Origin: Franconibacter helveticus LMG 23732
GTDB lineage: Bacteria > Pseudomonadota > Gammaproteobacteria > Enterobacterales > Enterobacteriaceae
Length of the DNA stretch: 64,000 nt
Direction of reading: 5' to 3'
Assembly: GCF_000463115.2 (NCBI RefSeq)
Contig: NZ_AWFX01000042.1
Coordinates: 316,342 to 380,341, forward strand
Shown here: positions 34,787 through 43,756 of the stretch, one piece after another
Layout of the letters: every line of letters begins with the position of its first letter
Position numbering within the stretch: the stretch's first letter is position 1
Notes under the pieces: generated by a model
Seen by the model: the letters and a program-made list of their open reading frames with translations, nothing else
Database searches by the model: none
Told to the model about the DNA's origin: nothing
Position numbers and translations under genes: made by a program

Positions 34787-34990
34787 ATGCAGTCTGTGAA
34801 AGAACAAGATGTGATGTCATTGCAAAACTTTGATTTTCTGGCGCTGAGCTTCGCCCAGATGCACGCGCAAGGGAGACGCGTAGACATGGAGGCCATAACA
34901 GGGAATATGGACAGAGACGGTAAAGCCTGGTTCCTTAAGCGTTACGATTACTACTTAAACCATTTACGTAACGAAGCGCTGACGGACTAA
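34787..34990 (+). CDS. Small protein, 67 residues, unknown
   Basis: This frame starts behind an AAGGAGGAAG site and encodes MQSVKEQDVMSLQNFDFLAL, then SFAQMHAQGRRVDMEAITGN, and ends with WFLKRYDYYLNHLRNEALTD. It looks like a compact helical cytoplasmic protein with aromatic residues near the C terminus. I do not recognise the family with certainty. It ends just before a good terminator, so it is a one-gene unit. Confidence 0.75.
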   Translation: MQSVKEQDVMSLQNFDFLALSFAQMHAQGRRVDMEAITGNMDRDGKAWFLKRYDYYLNHLRNEALTD

Positions 34991-34998
34991 CAGCCACT

Positions 34999-35023
34999 CG
35001 GGTAGCGAAAGCTACCCGTTTTT
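34999..35023 (+). terminator. Terminator after the 67-residue gene
   Basis: The stem CGGGTAGC/GCTACCCG with loop GAAA is followed by five T residues. Confidence 0.88.
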
Positions 35024-35040
35024 ATGCACGCCCTGCCCGC

Positions 35041-35325
35041 TTAGTCATCCCCTTCAATGAAAAAACCGGCTGCGCGAATAGCGGTTTTACAGTCATTTAC
35101 CCCTGCTGCGTAGCCCGCTTCAATTTCACACACCGGGCTTGCGCTGGTAAAAGGCAGCGTAACAGGCCGCATCAGTTGTTTCTCAAGCGCCGCTATTTTC
35201 TGACGCGCTTCGAGTAGTTCACACGCCATGGCAGCCCATTCCGCCGGTGAAGGCAAAGAAGCGGATTCGCTGTCATCAGGGCGCGTTGCCAAAGTATGTA
35301 GCCTTTCACTGGAGAGCATGGTCAT
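35041..35325 (-). CDS. Phage-type hypothetical protein
   Basis: This 94-residue protein has a helical middle (SPAEWAAMACELLEARQKIAALEKQL) and an end (EIEAGYAAGVNDCKTAIRAAGFFIEG) that resembles the tail of many lambdoid-phage accessory proteins (YxxGxxxG...I.A.G). It has no known function. With the gnsB-like gene next door it suggests the remains of a prophage near the point where E. coli K-12 carries Qin. Confidence 0.6.
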   Translation of the reverse strand: MTMLSSERLHTLATRPDDSESASLPSPAEWAAMACELLEARQKIAALEKQLMRPVTLPFTSASPVCEIEAGYAAGVNDCKTAIRAAGFFIEGDD

Positions 35326-35404
35326 CGCCGCCGCCTTGAGATAAAAAGGAGTCTGAAGTTTTACCGCCAGAGAGCCTGAGCCAGAAGCGTAGCAAAACGT
35401 CCGC

Positions 35405-35428
35405 GTAAAAACCGGGCTTATCGCCCGG
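35405..35428 (-). terminator. Terminator of dcp
   Basis: On the minus strand the stem CCGGGC/GCCCGG with loop GATAA is followed by TTTTT, ten bases behind the dcp stop codon. Confidence 0.85.
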
Positions 35429-35437
35429 CTTATTTTC

Positions 35438-37486
35438 CTACTGGTCGCTCAGCCCGCGATTTTTCAGCATCGGCTCGATAAGCGGGTCGTGACCGCGCCA
35501 GTCGCGATAAAGCGCTTCCAGATCGGTGCTGTTGCCCCGTGAAAGGATCGCTTCACGAAAACGCTGACCGTTTTCACGGGTCAGCCCGCCCTGCTCCACA
35601 AACCACTGGTAACCGTCGTCCGCCAGCATTTGCGTCCACAGATAGGCGTAATAGCCCGCTGCGTAACCGCCGCCGAAAATATGGGCGAAATAGCTGCTGC
35701 GATAGCGCGGCGGCACGGCAGGCAGCGCCACCTGCTCTTGTTCCAGCGCGGCGGCTTCAAAGGTCGCCACGTCGTCCACGTTGGTCTGCGGCGTCATGGC
35801 GTGCCAGCGCATATCCAGCAGCGCGGCGGCCAGAAGTTCGGTCATGTCGTAGCCTTTGTTGAACTGCGCCGCGCGGAAAAGTTTTTCCCGCAGCGCCTCC
35901 GGCATCGGCTCGCCGGTCTGATGATGACGGGCGTAGCGGGCGAATACGTCCGGGTGGCTTGCCCAGTGTTCGTTTATCTGCGACGGAAATTCGACAAAAT
36001 CGCGCGGCGTATTGGTGCCGGAAAGCGTGGCGTAGCGCTGGCGGGCAAACAGCCCGTGCAGCGTATGGCCGAATTCATGGAACAGCGTGATAACGTCGTC
36101 CCAGGAGATAAGCGCAGGCTGGCCCGGCGCCGGTTTTTGATAGTTGCAGACGTTGTAGATAACCGGCCGGGTGGCGAACAGCGTAGACTGCTCGACAAAA
36201 TTGCCCATCCACGCCCCGCCGCTTTTGCTGTCGCGGGCGAAGAAATCGCCGTAAAAGAGCGCCAGCCCCTCGCCGCTCTGGTCGTAAATCTCCCAGACGC
36301 GCACGTCCGGGTGATACGGCGGGATGTCGAAACGCTCGGTGAAGCTGATGCCGAAGAGATCGCTTGCGGCGCGGAAAACCCCTTCGGTGAGCACGCGGTT
36401 CAGCTCAAAATAAGGCTTGATTTTCGCTTCATCGAGATCGTATTTCGCAAGGCGCACCTGCTCGGCGTAAAACGCCCAGTCCCATGCCTGCACCTGGAAA
36501 CCGCCCTGTTGCTGGTCGATAACCTGCTGAATGTCCGCCAGCTCCTGACGGGCGCGCGTCGTTGCCGCCGGCACGATGCCGCGCATGAAGCGCAGCGCCG
36601 CCTGCGGCGTTCTGGCCATCTGATCGGCGATTTTCCAGCTGGCGAAATCGTCAAAGCCCAGCAGTTGCGCCTGCGCGGCGCGCAGTTCGGCAAGGCGAAT
36701 GACGATGGCGCGGGTGTCGTTGGCGTCGTTTTTTTCGCTGCGCGTCCAGCCTGCTTTAAACAGCGCTTCGCGCGTTTCACGGTTCGTTAGCGACTGCAAC
36801 GCAGGCTGTTGGGTGGTGTTGAGCAGCGAAAGAAGCCATTTACCCTGAAGCCCTTTCTCTTTTGCCGCTTCAGCGGCGGCGGCGATTTCCGCCTCGCTCA
36901 GCCCTGCCAGCGCCTGCACAGTATCCACAACCAGCCCGCCCGCTTTGGTGGCAGCAAGCAGACGGTTGTTGAACTGGCTGGTTAACTGGGCCGCTTCTTT
37001 ATTCAGCGCCTTCAGCTGCGCTTTTTGTTCATCGCCAAGCGTGGCGCCCGCCAGCATAAACTGCTGCCAGACAACTTCCACCAGGCGCAACGACTCCGCA
37101 TCAAGCGCGATGTCATGACGCTGTTGATACACCGCGTCGAGACGTGAAAAAAGCTGAGCGTTGAGATGGATCTCATCCGCCAGTTCCGCAAGCTCAGTGG
37201 AAAACGCTTCATCCAGCTGTTGCAGATAGTCGTTGGTGTGCGCCGAGGTCATGGCGAAAAAGGTGCTGGTGACGCGCCCGAGCATGGCGCCGCTTTTCTC
37301 CAGCGCCAGGTAAGTGTTTTCAAAGGTGGGCGTTTGCGGGTTAGCGGCGATAGCGGCTATCTCTTCGCGCTTGCGGCGTACCGCCTCGTCGAACGCCGGA
37401 CGATAGTGTTGATCGGTTATCACATCAAAACGCGGCGCTTCATAAGGCAGCGTGCTTGTTTCCAGAAAAGGGTTTTGCTCCAGCAT
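35438..37486 (-). CDS. dcp: Peptidyl-dipeptidase Dcp
   Basis: This 682-residue zinc metallopeptidase of family M3 removes dipeptides from the C terminus of peptides and is found in the cytoplasm and periplasm of E. coli. The zinc site HEFGHTLHG is at residues 470-478, and a third ligand Glu is in the following EFPSQINEHW block. The length equals that of E. coli Dcp (681). It is a single gene with its own terminator; the upstream neighbours (xdhC) end 37 bases before its start, so some readthrough is possible. Confidence 0.95.
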   Translation of the reverse strand: MLEQNPFLETSTLPYEAPRFDVITDQHYRPAFDEAVRRKREEIAAIAANPQTPTFENTYLALEKSGAMLGRVTSTFFAMTSAHTNDYLQQLDEAFSTELAELADEIHLNAQLFSRLDAVYQQRHDIALDAESLRLVEVVWQQFMLAGATLGDEQKAQLKALNKEAAQLTSQFNNRLLAATKAGGLVVDTVQALAGLSEAEIAAAAEAAKEKGLQGKWLLSLLNTTQQPALQSLTNRETREALFKAGWTRSEKNDANDTRAIVIRLAELRAAQAQLLGFDDFASWKIADQMARTPQAALRFMRGIVPAATTRARQELADIQQVIDQQQGGFQVQAWDWAFYAEQVRLAKYDLDEAKIKPYFELNRVLTEGVFRAASDLFGISFTERFDIPPYHPDVRVWEIYDQSGEGLALFYGDFFARDSKSGGAWMGNFVEQSTLFATRPVIYNVCNYQKPAPGQPALISWDDVITLFHEFGHTLHGLFARQRYATLSGTNTPRDFVEFPSQINEHWASHPDVFARYARHHQTGEPMPEALREKLFRAAQFNKGYDMTELLAAALLDMRWHAMTPQTNVDDVATFEAAALEQEQVALPAVPPRYRSSYFAHIFGGGYAAGYYAYLWTQMLADDGYQWFVEQGGLTRENGQRFREAILSRGNSTDLEALYRDWRGHDPLIEPMLKNRGLSDQ

Positions 37487-37522
37487 GGTTCACTCCCGTT
37501 TATGCAGTGAGATTTAGCTAGC

Positions 37523-38299
37523 TTATGCATCCCCCTGATAAACAGCAATGATTTCTCCGGCGATAGCGACGGCTATCTCCGCAGGCAGCTTGCCTTTTAC
37601 ATCCGGCAACCCGGCCGGGCAACGCAGGCGGGCAAGCTGCGCCTCGCTAATGCCCTTGCCGCTAAGACGGTAATCAAAACGCTGGCGCTTGGTCTGCGAG
37701 CCAATAAGCCCGACATATTTCGCATCCCCGCGCCGGAGTATGGCTTCGGTCAGCTCCAGGTCGCGCGGGTGGGAATGGGTCATCACAACGAAAAAGGCGC
37801 CTGGCGCACTTTGCGCTACGGCGTCAAGCGGCTCTTCAGCATGTTGAGTGACGACGCCCGCGGGCACATCGCTAAATTCGCCCTCCCTTTCATCCACCCA
37901 GGTTATGCGTAAAGGCAGCGTGGAAAGCAGATTGACCAGCGCGCGGCCCACGTGGCCTGCGCCAAAAACAACCACCTCGGGCTGCGGGCGCAGCAGCGGT
38001 TCGAACAGCGCGGTGAGCATGCCGCCGCAGCATTGCCCCGCCCTGGCGCCAAGCTGAAAAGGCTCGCTGCGCGGGCGCGTTTCACGCTGCGCCAGCATGT
38101 CGCGGGCAATCTGGATGCATTGATGCTCCAGGTTGCCGCCGCCAATAGTGAGAAACGTCTCCCGCGCAGTGACCACCATTTTGGTGCCGCTGGCGCGCGG
38201 CACCGATCCTTTCTCCTCAAGCAGCGTCAGCAGAATGCACGGCTCTCTTTTATCCCGCAGCGCCGTTAAAACGGCCAGCCAGTCGTCAAAGTGCATCAT
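37523..38299 (-). CDS. xdhC: Xanthine dehydrogenase accessory protein XdhC
   Basis: This 258-residue protein inserts the sulfurated molybdenum cofactor into xanthine dehydrogenase. The N-terminal XdhC domain shows LLEEKGSVPRASGTKMVV, GGGNLEHQ and GQCCGGML, and the C-terminal Rossmann domain shows VVVFGAGHVGRALVNLL. Two adjacent ATG codons (38299 and 38296) are both possible starts. Either way it overlaps the end of xdhB by 11-14 bases, so translation is probably coupled. Confidence 0.9.
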   Translation of the reverse strand: MMHFDDWLAVLTALRDKREPCILLTLLEEKGSVPRASGTKMVVTARETFLTIGGGNLEHQCIQIARDMLAQRETRPRSEPFQLGARAGQCCGGMLTALFEPLLRPQPEVVVFGAGHVGRALVNLLSTLPLRITWVDEREGEFSDVPAGVVTQHAEEPLDAVAQSAPGAFFVVMTHSHPRDLELTEAILRRGDAKYVGLIGSQTKRQRFDYRLSGKGISEAQLARLRCPAGLPDVKGKLPAEIAVAIAGEIIAVYQGDA

Positions 38300-40649
38300 G
38301 CCCTTCCTTCTTTTGCGCCTGCACAGCCAGAAAAACCCGCTCCGGCGTGGCGGGGGTATTCATATCACCAAGTATGTTGTAACTACTGACGCTGGAAATC
38401 GCGTCCTGTAAGGCGCACCAGACGGAAATGCCCAGCATAAACGGCGGCTCGCCCACCGCTTTTGAGCGATAAACCGTCTCCTGCGCGTTGGCGGCGTTCT
38501 TCAGCAGCTCAACGTTCAGCACCGGGGGAACATCGCTGATGGCCGGAATTTTGTAGCTCATCGGGCTGTCGGTCACCAGCCTGCCAGCGCTGTCCCAGAC
38601 CAGCTCTTCTGTGGTGAGCCAGCCTGCGCCCTGGACAAATCCCCCCTCGATTTGTCCAGTGTCGATAGCCGGATTCAGCGAGTTGCCTGCATCATGCAGG
38701 ATATCGGTGCGCAACAGCCGGTACTCGCCGGTCAGGGTGTCGATCAGCACTTCGGAACAGGCGGCGCCGTAAGAGAAGTAATAAAACGGCTCGCCGCGCC
38801 CCGCTTCCCGGTCATAGTGAATGCCTGGCACCTTGTAAAAGCCGGTGGCGGAGAGCGGCACCTGGTTAAGCCAGGCGAGGTTCGCTACGTCTGCGAAGCT
38901 GAAATAACGTCCCGCCGCGCACACTACGCCATTGTTGAAACTGACCGCCTGCGGCTCACATTTGTGCAGGCGACAGAGCATCTCCACCAGCCGGGTTTTC
39001 AGGGTTTGCGCGGCAATCTCCGCCGCCTTGCCGTTGAGATCGGCGCCCGACGAGGCTGCCGTCGGCGACGTATTAGGCACTTTTCCGGTGCTGGTCGCGG
39101 TTACCTGGATCTTCTCAAGCGGCAATTGCAATACGTCCGCCACCACCTGCGCCACTTTGGTGTTTAACCCCTGGCCCATCTCGGTGCCGCCGTGGTTGAG
39201 CTGTACCGTGCCGTCGGTATAGATAAGGATCAGCGCGCCAGCCTGGTTAAGAAAGCTTGAGGTAAACGAGATGCCGAACTTAACCGGCGTAAGCGCCAGG
39301 CCGCGTTTCAGCACGGGGTTTTGCGCGTTGAACGCCCCGATCTTTTCCCGGCGAGCGGCATAGTCAGCGGAGCGCATAAGCTGGTCAGTGATAGTCTGCA
39401 ACAGATTTTGCCGCACCTTCTGGCCGTAATGGGTCACGTCACGCCCTTCGGCGTAATAGTTGCGCAGCCTTACTGTCAGCGGGTCGAGGCGCAGTTCTCG
39501 GGCAATGCGCTCCATTATCTGTTCAATCGCCACCATGCCCTGCGGCCCGCCGAAGCCGCGATAAGCGGTATTGGACGCCAGATGGGTTTTGCAGCGGTAG
39601 CCGGTTATCCGCGCATCGCCCAGGTAATAGGCGTTGTCGGCATGAAACATCGCCCGGTCGCAGATAGAGCCGGAAAGATCGAGCGAATAGCCGCAGTTGG
39701 CGGCAAGATCGATTTTGACGCCGTGCAACACCCCTTCGTCGGTAAAGCCCACGTCATAGCGAACAAAAAACGGATGGCGCTTGCCGGTGATGCGCATGTC
39801 GTCGCGGCGGGCGAGACGCAGCTTCGCGGGTCTGCCGGTTAAGGCTGCCGCCAGCGCCGCGTGGCAGGCGATCCCCGCCGCCTGGGTCTCTTTGCCGCCG
39901 AAGCCGCCGCCCATGCGCCGCATATCAACCGTGACTTTGTTCATGGTCACGCCCAGCACCGACGCCACCAGCTTTTGCACTTCCGTTGGGTGCTGGGTAG
40001 AAGAAAAGACCTGCACGGCGTTGTCTTCACCCGGCAGCGCCATGGCTATCTGCCCCTCCAGATAAAAATGCTCCTGTCCGCCGATGTGAAACTGCCCTTG
40101 CAGGCGGCGCGGCGCCGTTTTCAGCGCCCCGTCGACATCGCCGCGCTGCTGCACATGGGGCGCTTCCACGTAACTTTCCCGCGCCAGCGCCGTTTCGACA
40201 TCCAGCACCGCGTCCAGCGGTTCGTACTCAATGACCGCCGCCTGCGCCGCTGCTCTTGCCGCCTGTGGCGTTTCAGCGGCGACCATTAATACTACTTGTC
40301 CATGATATTCCACCTTATGCCGGGCGAATAACGGGTCGCCTGGGGCAAGCGGGCCGATATCCAGCTCCCCCGGCACATCCTGCCAGCTAAACACGCGCGT
40401 TACGCCCGCAATGGCGTAGCAGGCTGAGGTATCCACACGCACTATGCGCGCATGCGCATGCTGGCTCAGCACAGGACAAAGATGCAGCAGCCCAGGCGGC
40501 GCCAGCTTATCGTCAATAAACTCCGCCTGGCCGGCGACCTGTTTATCTGCGCTCTCATGTTTGCGGCTGCGCCCGGCCCGGCCCGCGAGTTCGCGCCGAA
40601 ACTGCTCCAGCAAAGCCTGTTCTGAAAGTTTTACGGGATTAGTGGACAT
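38286..40649 (-). CDS. xdhB: Xanthine dehydrogenase molybdenum-binding subunit XdhB
   Basis: This 787-residue catalytic subunit oxidises hypoxanthine to xanthine and xanthine to urate. Molybdopterin-contact motifs are visible: RMGGGFGGKET, GGTEMGQGLNTKVAQ and the active-site Glu in SKAVGEPPFMLG. It has no signal peptide, so it is cytoplasmic. Its first 11 bases overlap the end of xdhA and its end overlaps xdhC, forming a tightly packed guaD-xdhA-xdhB-xdhC unit. Confidence 0.92.
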   Translation of the reverse strand: MSTNPVKLSEQALLEQFRRELAGRAGRSRKHESADKQVAGQAEFIDDKLAPPGLLHLCPVLSQHAHARIVRVDTSACYAIAGVTRVFSWQDVPGELDIGPLAPGDPLFARHKVEYHGQVVLMVAAETPQAARAAAQAAVIEYEPLDAVLDVETALARESYVEAPHVQQRGDVDGALKTAPRRLQGQFHIGGQEHFYLEGQIAMALPGEDNAVQVFSSTQHPTEVQKLVASVLGVTMNKVTVDMRRMGGGFGGKETQAAGIACHAALAAALTGRPAKLRLARRDDMRITGKRHPFFVRYDVGFTDEGVLHGVKIDLAANCGYSLDLSGSICDRAMFHADNAYYLGDARITGYRCKTHLASNTAYRGFGGPQGMVAIEQIMERIARELRLDPLTVRLRNYYAEGRDVTHYGQKVRQNLLQTITDQLMRSADYAARREKIGAFNAQNPVLKRGLALTPVKFGISFTSSFLNQAGALILIYTDGTVQLNHGGTEMGQGLNTKVAQVVADVLQLPLEKIQVTATSTGKVPNTSPTAASSGADLNGKAAEIAAQTLKTRLVEMLCRLHKCEPQAVSFNNGVVCAAGRYFSFADVANLAWLNQVPLSATGFYKVPGIHYDREAGRGEPFYYFSYGAACSEVLIDTLTGEYRLLRTDILHDAGNSLNPAIDTGQIEGGFVQGAGWLTTEELVWDSAGRLVTDSPMSYKIPAISDVPPVLNVELLKNAANAQETVYRSKAVGEPPFMLGISVWCALQDAISSVSSYNILGDMNTPATPERVFLAVQAQKKEGHDAL

Positions 40650-42075
40650 AGTCGAAAACCTCCAGCGGGGCGGATTGGGTTTGTTGCAGGTAATAGCGTT
40701 TAAGCAGGTTCTGCGCGACGGCCAGACGGTAGGCGCCGCTGCCGCGAAAATCAGTTAATGGCTGGAAATCCAGACTCAGCGCGCGCCCGGCGGCCTCTAT
40801 CGTCGCATCGGTGAAAGGTTGCCCGATGAGCGCCTGTTCGGCATGGGTTGCGCGGGCAGGCACCGCCGCCATGCCGCCAAAGGCAAGGCTTGCGGCGGCG
40901 ATCACCCCCTCTTTCACAGCAATATTGAACGCCGCCGAGACGGTGGAAATATCATCTTCATGCCGTTTCGCCACCTTCCACGCGGAAAACGAAGGTGACA
41001 CTGTCACCAGCGGAATGATGATAGCTTCAATAAATTCGCCGGGTTGTAGCGCGGTTTTGCGATAGCTCAGAAAGAACTGGTCCAGCGGCAGGTGGCGCGT
41101 GGTTTCGCCGCAGCGCAACGCCAGCGTGGCATTCAGCGCCAGCAACAGCGGCGCGCTGTCGCCGATGGGCGAGGCATTCGCGAGATTGCCGCCAGGCGTG
41201 CCCAGATTGCGGATCTGCTGCGAGGCGAAACGCTCAAGCATCCGGCTGAAAGCGGGAATAACCGACTCAAGCCGCTCGCCGCAGGCGCTAAGGCTGGCCG
41301 CCGCGCCGATGCGCAGCGTCTCGTCAGTGACCTCGATGCGCCTGAGGGCCTCCACCCCGCCCAGAGAGATCAGCAGCGGCAGCGTCTGGTGCTGCTGGGT
41401 GATGGCGAGAGCCAGATCGGTGCCGCCCGCCAGCAGCCGCGCCTGGGGATGCTGCGCATAGAGCGCCGCCAGTTCGTCCAGGGTTTGCGGCATTAAAACA
41501 CGGTTACGCTGGTTCAGCCCGGCGGCGGCGTGCGAAGCTAATTCCTCCAGGCGTACAACGGTTTGCGCTTCATGCTCTGTGAAGCTGTCGGCTTCATTTT
41601 GCTCACAGGCGCGCTGCGCCGCCTCGACAATCGGTCGGTAGCCGGTGCAGCGGCAAAGGTTGCCGCCAAGATGCCGCTCTACCGTACGGCGATCGGCTTC
41701 TGCGGCCGATTTTTGCAGCGCGAAAGCCGACATCACAAAGCCCGGCGTGCAGAAGCCGCACTGCGAGGCGTGATTATCCGCAAAGTGCTGCTGCACCGGA
41801 TGCAGCACGCCGTTGTGAGCCAGATCTTCCACCGTCAGCAACTGCTTGCCATGGAGCTGGCTCACCAGCAGCAGGCAGCTGTTGGCGGTTTCATAACGCA
41901 TTCGTCCTGCCTCCACGCGGCCAAGCACGACGGTGCAGGCGCCGCAGTCGCCCGAGGCGCAGCCCTCTTTGGTGCCTGTGCGCCGGGCGGTTTCACGCAG
42001 CCAGCTCAGCACCGTGGTGTTCGGGTCGGTCTCTTCCAGGGCGATCAACGTCTGGTTTTGCAGAAAACGGATCAT
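40639..42075 (-). CDS. xdhA: Xanthine dehydrogenase iron-sulfur/FAD subunit XdhA
   Basis: This 478-residue electron-transfer subunit fuses a 2Fe-2S region and a FAD domain. The plant-type cluster Cys residues are at 39, 44 and 47 (EGCASGDCGACTVV); the second cluster is in SQCGFCTPGF and GNLCRCTGY. The FAD site is ARLLAGGTDLALA and the RNLGTPGGNLANASPIGD loop. I start it at 42075, where ATGA overlaps the guaD stop; an upstream Met would lie inside guaD. Confidence 0.92.
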   Translation of the reverse strand: MIRFLQNQTLIALEETDPNTTVLSWLRETARRTGTKEGCASGDCGACTVVLGRVEAGRMRYETANSCLLLVSQLHGKQLLTVEDLAHNGVLHPVQQHFADNHASQCGFCTPGFVMSAFALQKSAAEADRRTVERHLGGNLCRCTGYRPIVEAAQRACEQNEADSFTEHEAQTVVRLEELASHAAAGLNQRNRVLMPQTLDELAALYAQHPQARLLAGGTDLALAITQQHQTLPLLISLGGVEALRRIEVTDETLRIGAAASLSACGERLESVIPAFSRMLERFASQQIRNLGTPGGNLANASPIGDSAPLLLALNATLALRCGETTRHLPLDQFFLSYRKTALQPGEFIEAIIIPLVTVSPSFSAWKVAKRHEDDISTVSAAFNIAVKEGVIAAASLAFGGMAAVPARATHAEQALIGQPFTDATIEAAGRALSLDFQPLTDFRGSGAYRLAVAQNLLKRYYLQQTQSAPLEVFDYVH

Positions 42076-43403
42076 GCCGCCACCTCCAGCGCGTCGCGCT
42101 GCCAGACGCATTTACCGTTCACCCAGGTGCGCCAGATGTTGCGATCGTCGCCAAGCGTCATCAGCACAAAGAGCTTTTCGTAAATGTCCCGGCTGTTGTT
42201 GAAGCGCAGCGTCTGTAACGGCGTGACTGCCGGGTCCAGCACCACGAAATCCGCCTCTTTGCCCGGCTGGAAGTTGCCGATCTGCTTATCCAGATCCAGC
42301 GCGTGCGCGCCGCCGAGCGTGGCGTGATAAAACGCTTCGCTGGCGCAAAGCTTATAGCTTTGCAGTTGCGCCACTTTGTACGCCTCGCCGAGCGTTTGCA
42401 GCATGCTGAATGTCGTGCCTGCTCCCACATCGGTGCCAATGCCCATGCGCACCCGCTTGTGCCGGCACGCCTGCAAACGAAACAGCCCGCTGCCTAAAAA
42501 GAGGTTGGAGGTAGGACAAAAGGCCACGGAAGAGTCGGTCTTATGCAAACATTCCCACTCCTGCTCCTGAAGATGAATGGCGTGAGCAAAAACGCTGCGT
42601 TTCCCGGTGAGCCGGTAATGATGATAAACATCCAGGTAGGTTTCATGTTCCGGCCACAGCGCCCGCACCCAGGCGACTTCATCCAGGTTTTCACTTAAAT
42701 GCGTATGCACCCAGGTATCGGGGTACGCTTCGCGAAGCTTTTGTACAGCGGCTAACAGCGCGGGCGAGGAGGTAGGGGCAAATCGCGGCGTTAGCGCATA
42801 CCCCAGCCTGCCGTGATTGTGCCAGCGGTCGATAAGCGCGCGCGTCTGCTGCTCGCTTTGCTCTACGCTTTCGGTGAGATAGTCCGGCGCGTTGCGATCC
42901 ATCATCACCTTCCCGGCGATAAGGCGCATTTCCAGCTGCTGCGCCGCGCTGAACAGGGCATCAACCGATTGCGGATGCACAGTGCCGAACACCAGCGCGG
43001 TTGTCGTGCCGTTTGCCAGCAACTGGTTCAAAAAGAATGCCGACATGCGCGCGGCGTGATCGGGGCTGTGGTACTGCCCTTCCACCGGAAAGGTGTAGTT
43101 TTCAAGCCATGTCAGCAACTGCTCGCCATAGGCGCCAATCATCTCGGTTTGCGGATAGTGGATATGGCTGTCGACAAACCCGGGCACGATGAGCTTGCCG
43201 CGGTAATCCTGGTAGTCATTCTCATGGCGAAGCTGAGCGCATCCCTCTTCCCAGGGCACCAGGCTGACGATACGCCCGCCATCAAGAAACAGCAGTCCGT
43301 CTTCCAGGCTGCGGGCGCGTTGCGCAATCTCTTCAGCGCTATCCGCTACGTCGCTGATATCAAAAAAATGGCCGCGAATGGCCGTAGTCCATGTTGTCGC
43401 CAT
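42072..43403 (-). CDS. guaD: Guanine deaminase GuaD
   Basis: This 443-residue amidohydrolase turns guanine into xanthine and ammonia. The metal site HxH is in PGFVDSHIHYPQTEM, and the later HTHLSEN, AHAIHLQEQE and GIGTDVGAGTTFSM blocks are family markers. It is the first gene of the purine-degradation operon and feeds its product to XdhAB. A sigma-54 promoter sequence lies 59 bases before the start and NtrC-like sites lie farther upstream. Confidence 0.93.
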   Translation of the reverse strand: MATTWTTAIRGHFFDISDVADSAEEIAQRARSLEDGLLFLDGGRIVSLVPWEEGCAQLRHENDYQDYRGKLIVPGFVDSHIHYPQTEMIGAYGEQLLTWLENYTFPVEGQYHSPDHAARMSAFFLNQLLANGTTTALVFGTVHPQSVDALFSAAQQLEMRLIAGKVMMDRNAPDYLTESVEQSEQQTRALIDRWHNHGRLGYALTPRFAPTSSPALLAAVQKLREAYPDTWVHTHLSENLDEVAWVRALWPEHETYLDVYHHYRLTGKRSVFAHAIHLQEQEWECLHKTDSSVAFCPTSNLFLGSGLFRLQACRHKRVRMGIGTDVGAGTTFSMLQTLGEAYKVAQLQSYKLCASEAFYHATLGGAHALDLDKQIGNFQPGKEADFVVLDPAVTPLQTLRFNNSRDIYEKLFVLMTLGDDRNIWRTWVNGKCVWQRDALEVAA

Positions 43404-43461
43404 GGCGATTCCTCATCATGCGCGCTGAGCGCGCTTTGCAGGTGATGTGATGAAGAAGCTT

Positions 43462-43477
43462 TGCAAAGACGATGCCA
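43462..43477 (-). promoter_or_regulatory. Candidate sigma-54 promoter of guaD-xdhABC
   Basis: On the minus strand TGGCATCGTCTTTGCA fits TGGCACG-N4-TTGCA with one mismatch, and has GG and GC at the correct spacing. Transcription would begin near 43450, about 47 bases before the guaD start. Confidence 0.72.
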
Positions 43478-43620
43478 GTTTATACTTTTTAATTTCACCT
43501 TTAATTACAATAAGTTATATGAAAATGTTACTTGTTGCGCAACAAAAGCCCGCGGTAACGGCCTAGCAAACGGTTGCGAAAGAAAGCAACCGATTTCGAT
43601 TTAACATTCCCGCAGATCGC

Positions 43621-43669
43621 TGCACCATTACCCTGCGCTTTAACGGCTCATTTGCACCAACAAGACGCA
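43621..43669 (-). promoter_or_regulatory. Two candidate NtrC sites upstream of guaD
   Basis: TGCACC-ATTAC-CCTGCG (43621-43637) and TGCACC-AACAA-GACGCA (43653-43669) each have one perfect NtrC half-site; the second has four of six bases in the other half. They are 32 bases apart, about three helical turns, and 145-190 bases upstream of the sigma-54 element. Confidence 0.5.
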
Positions 43670-43756
43670 AACCGGCGCTACCACAATCTTCCTTGACCGG
43701 GAGCGGAATGCGCGTGCTAAGGTAATACGACACAAAAAGCGTTGAGGAACAGCAAG

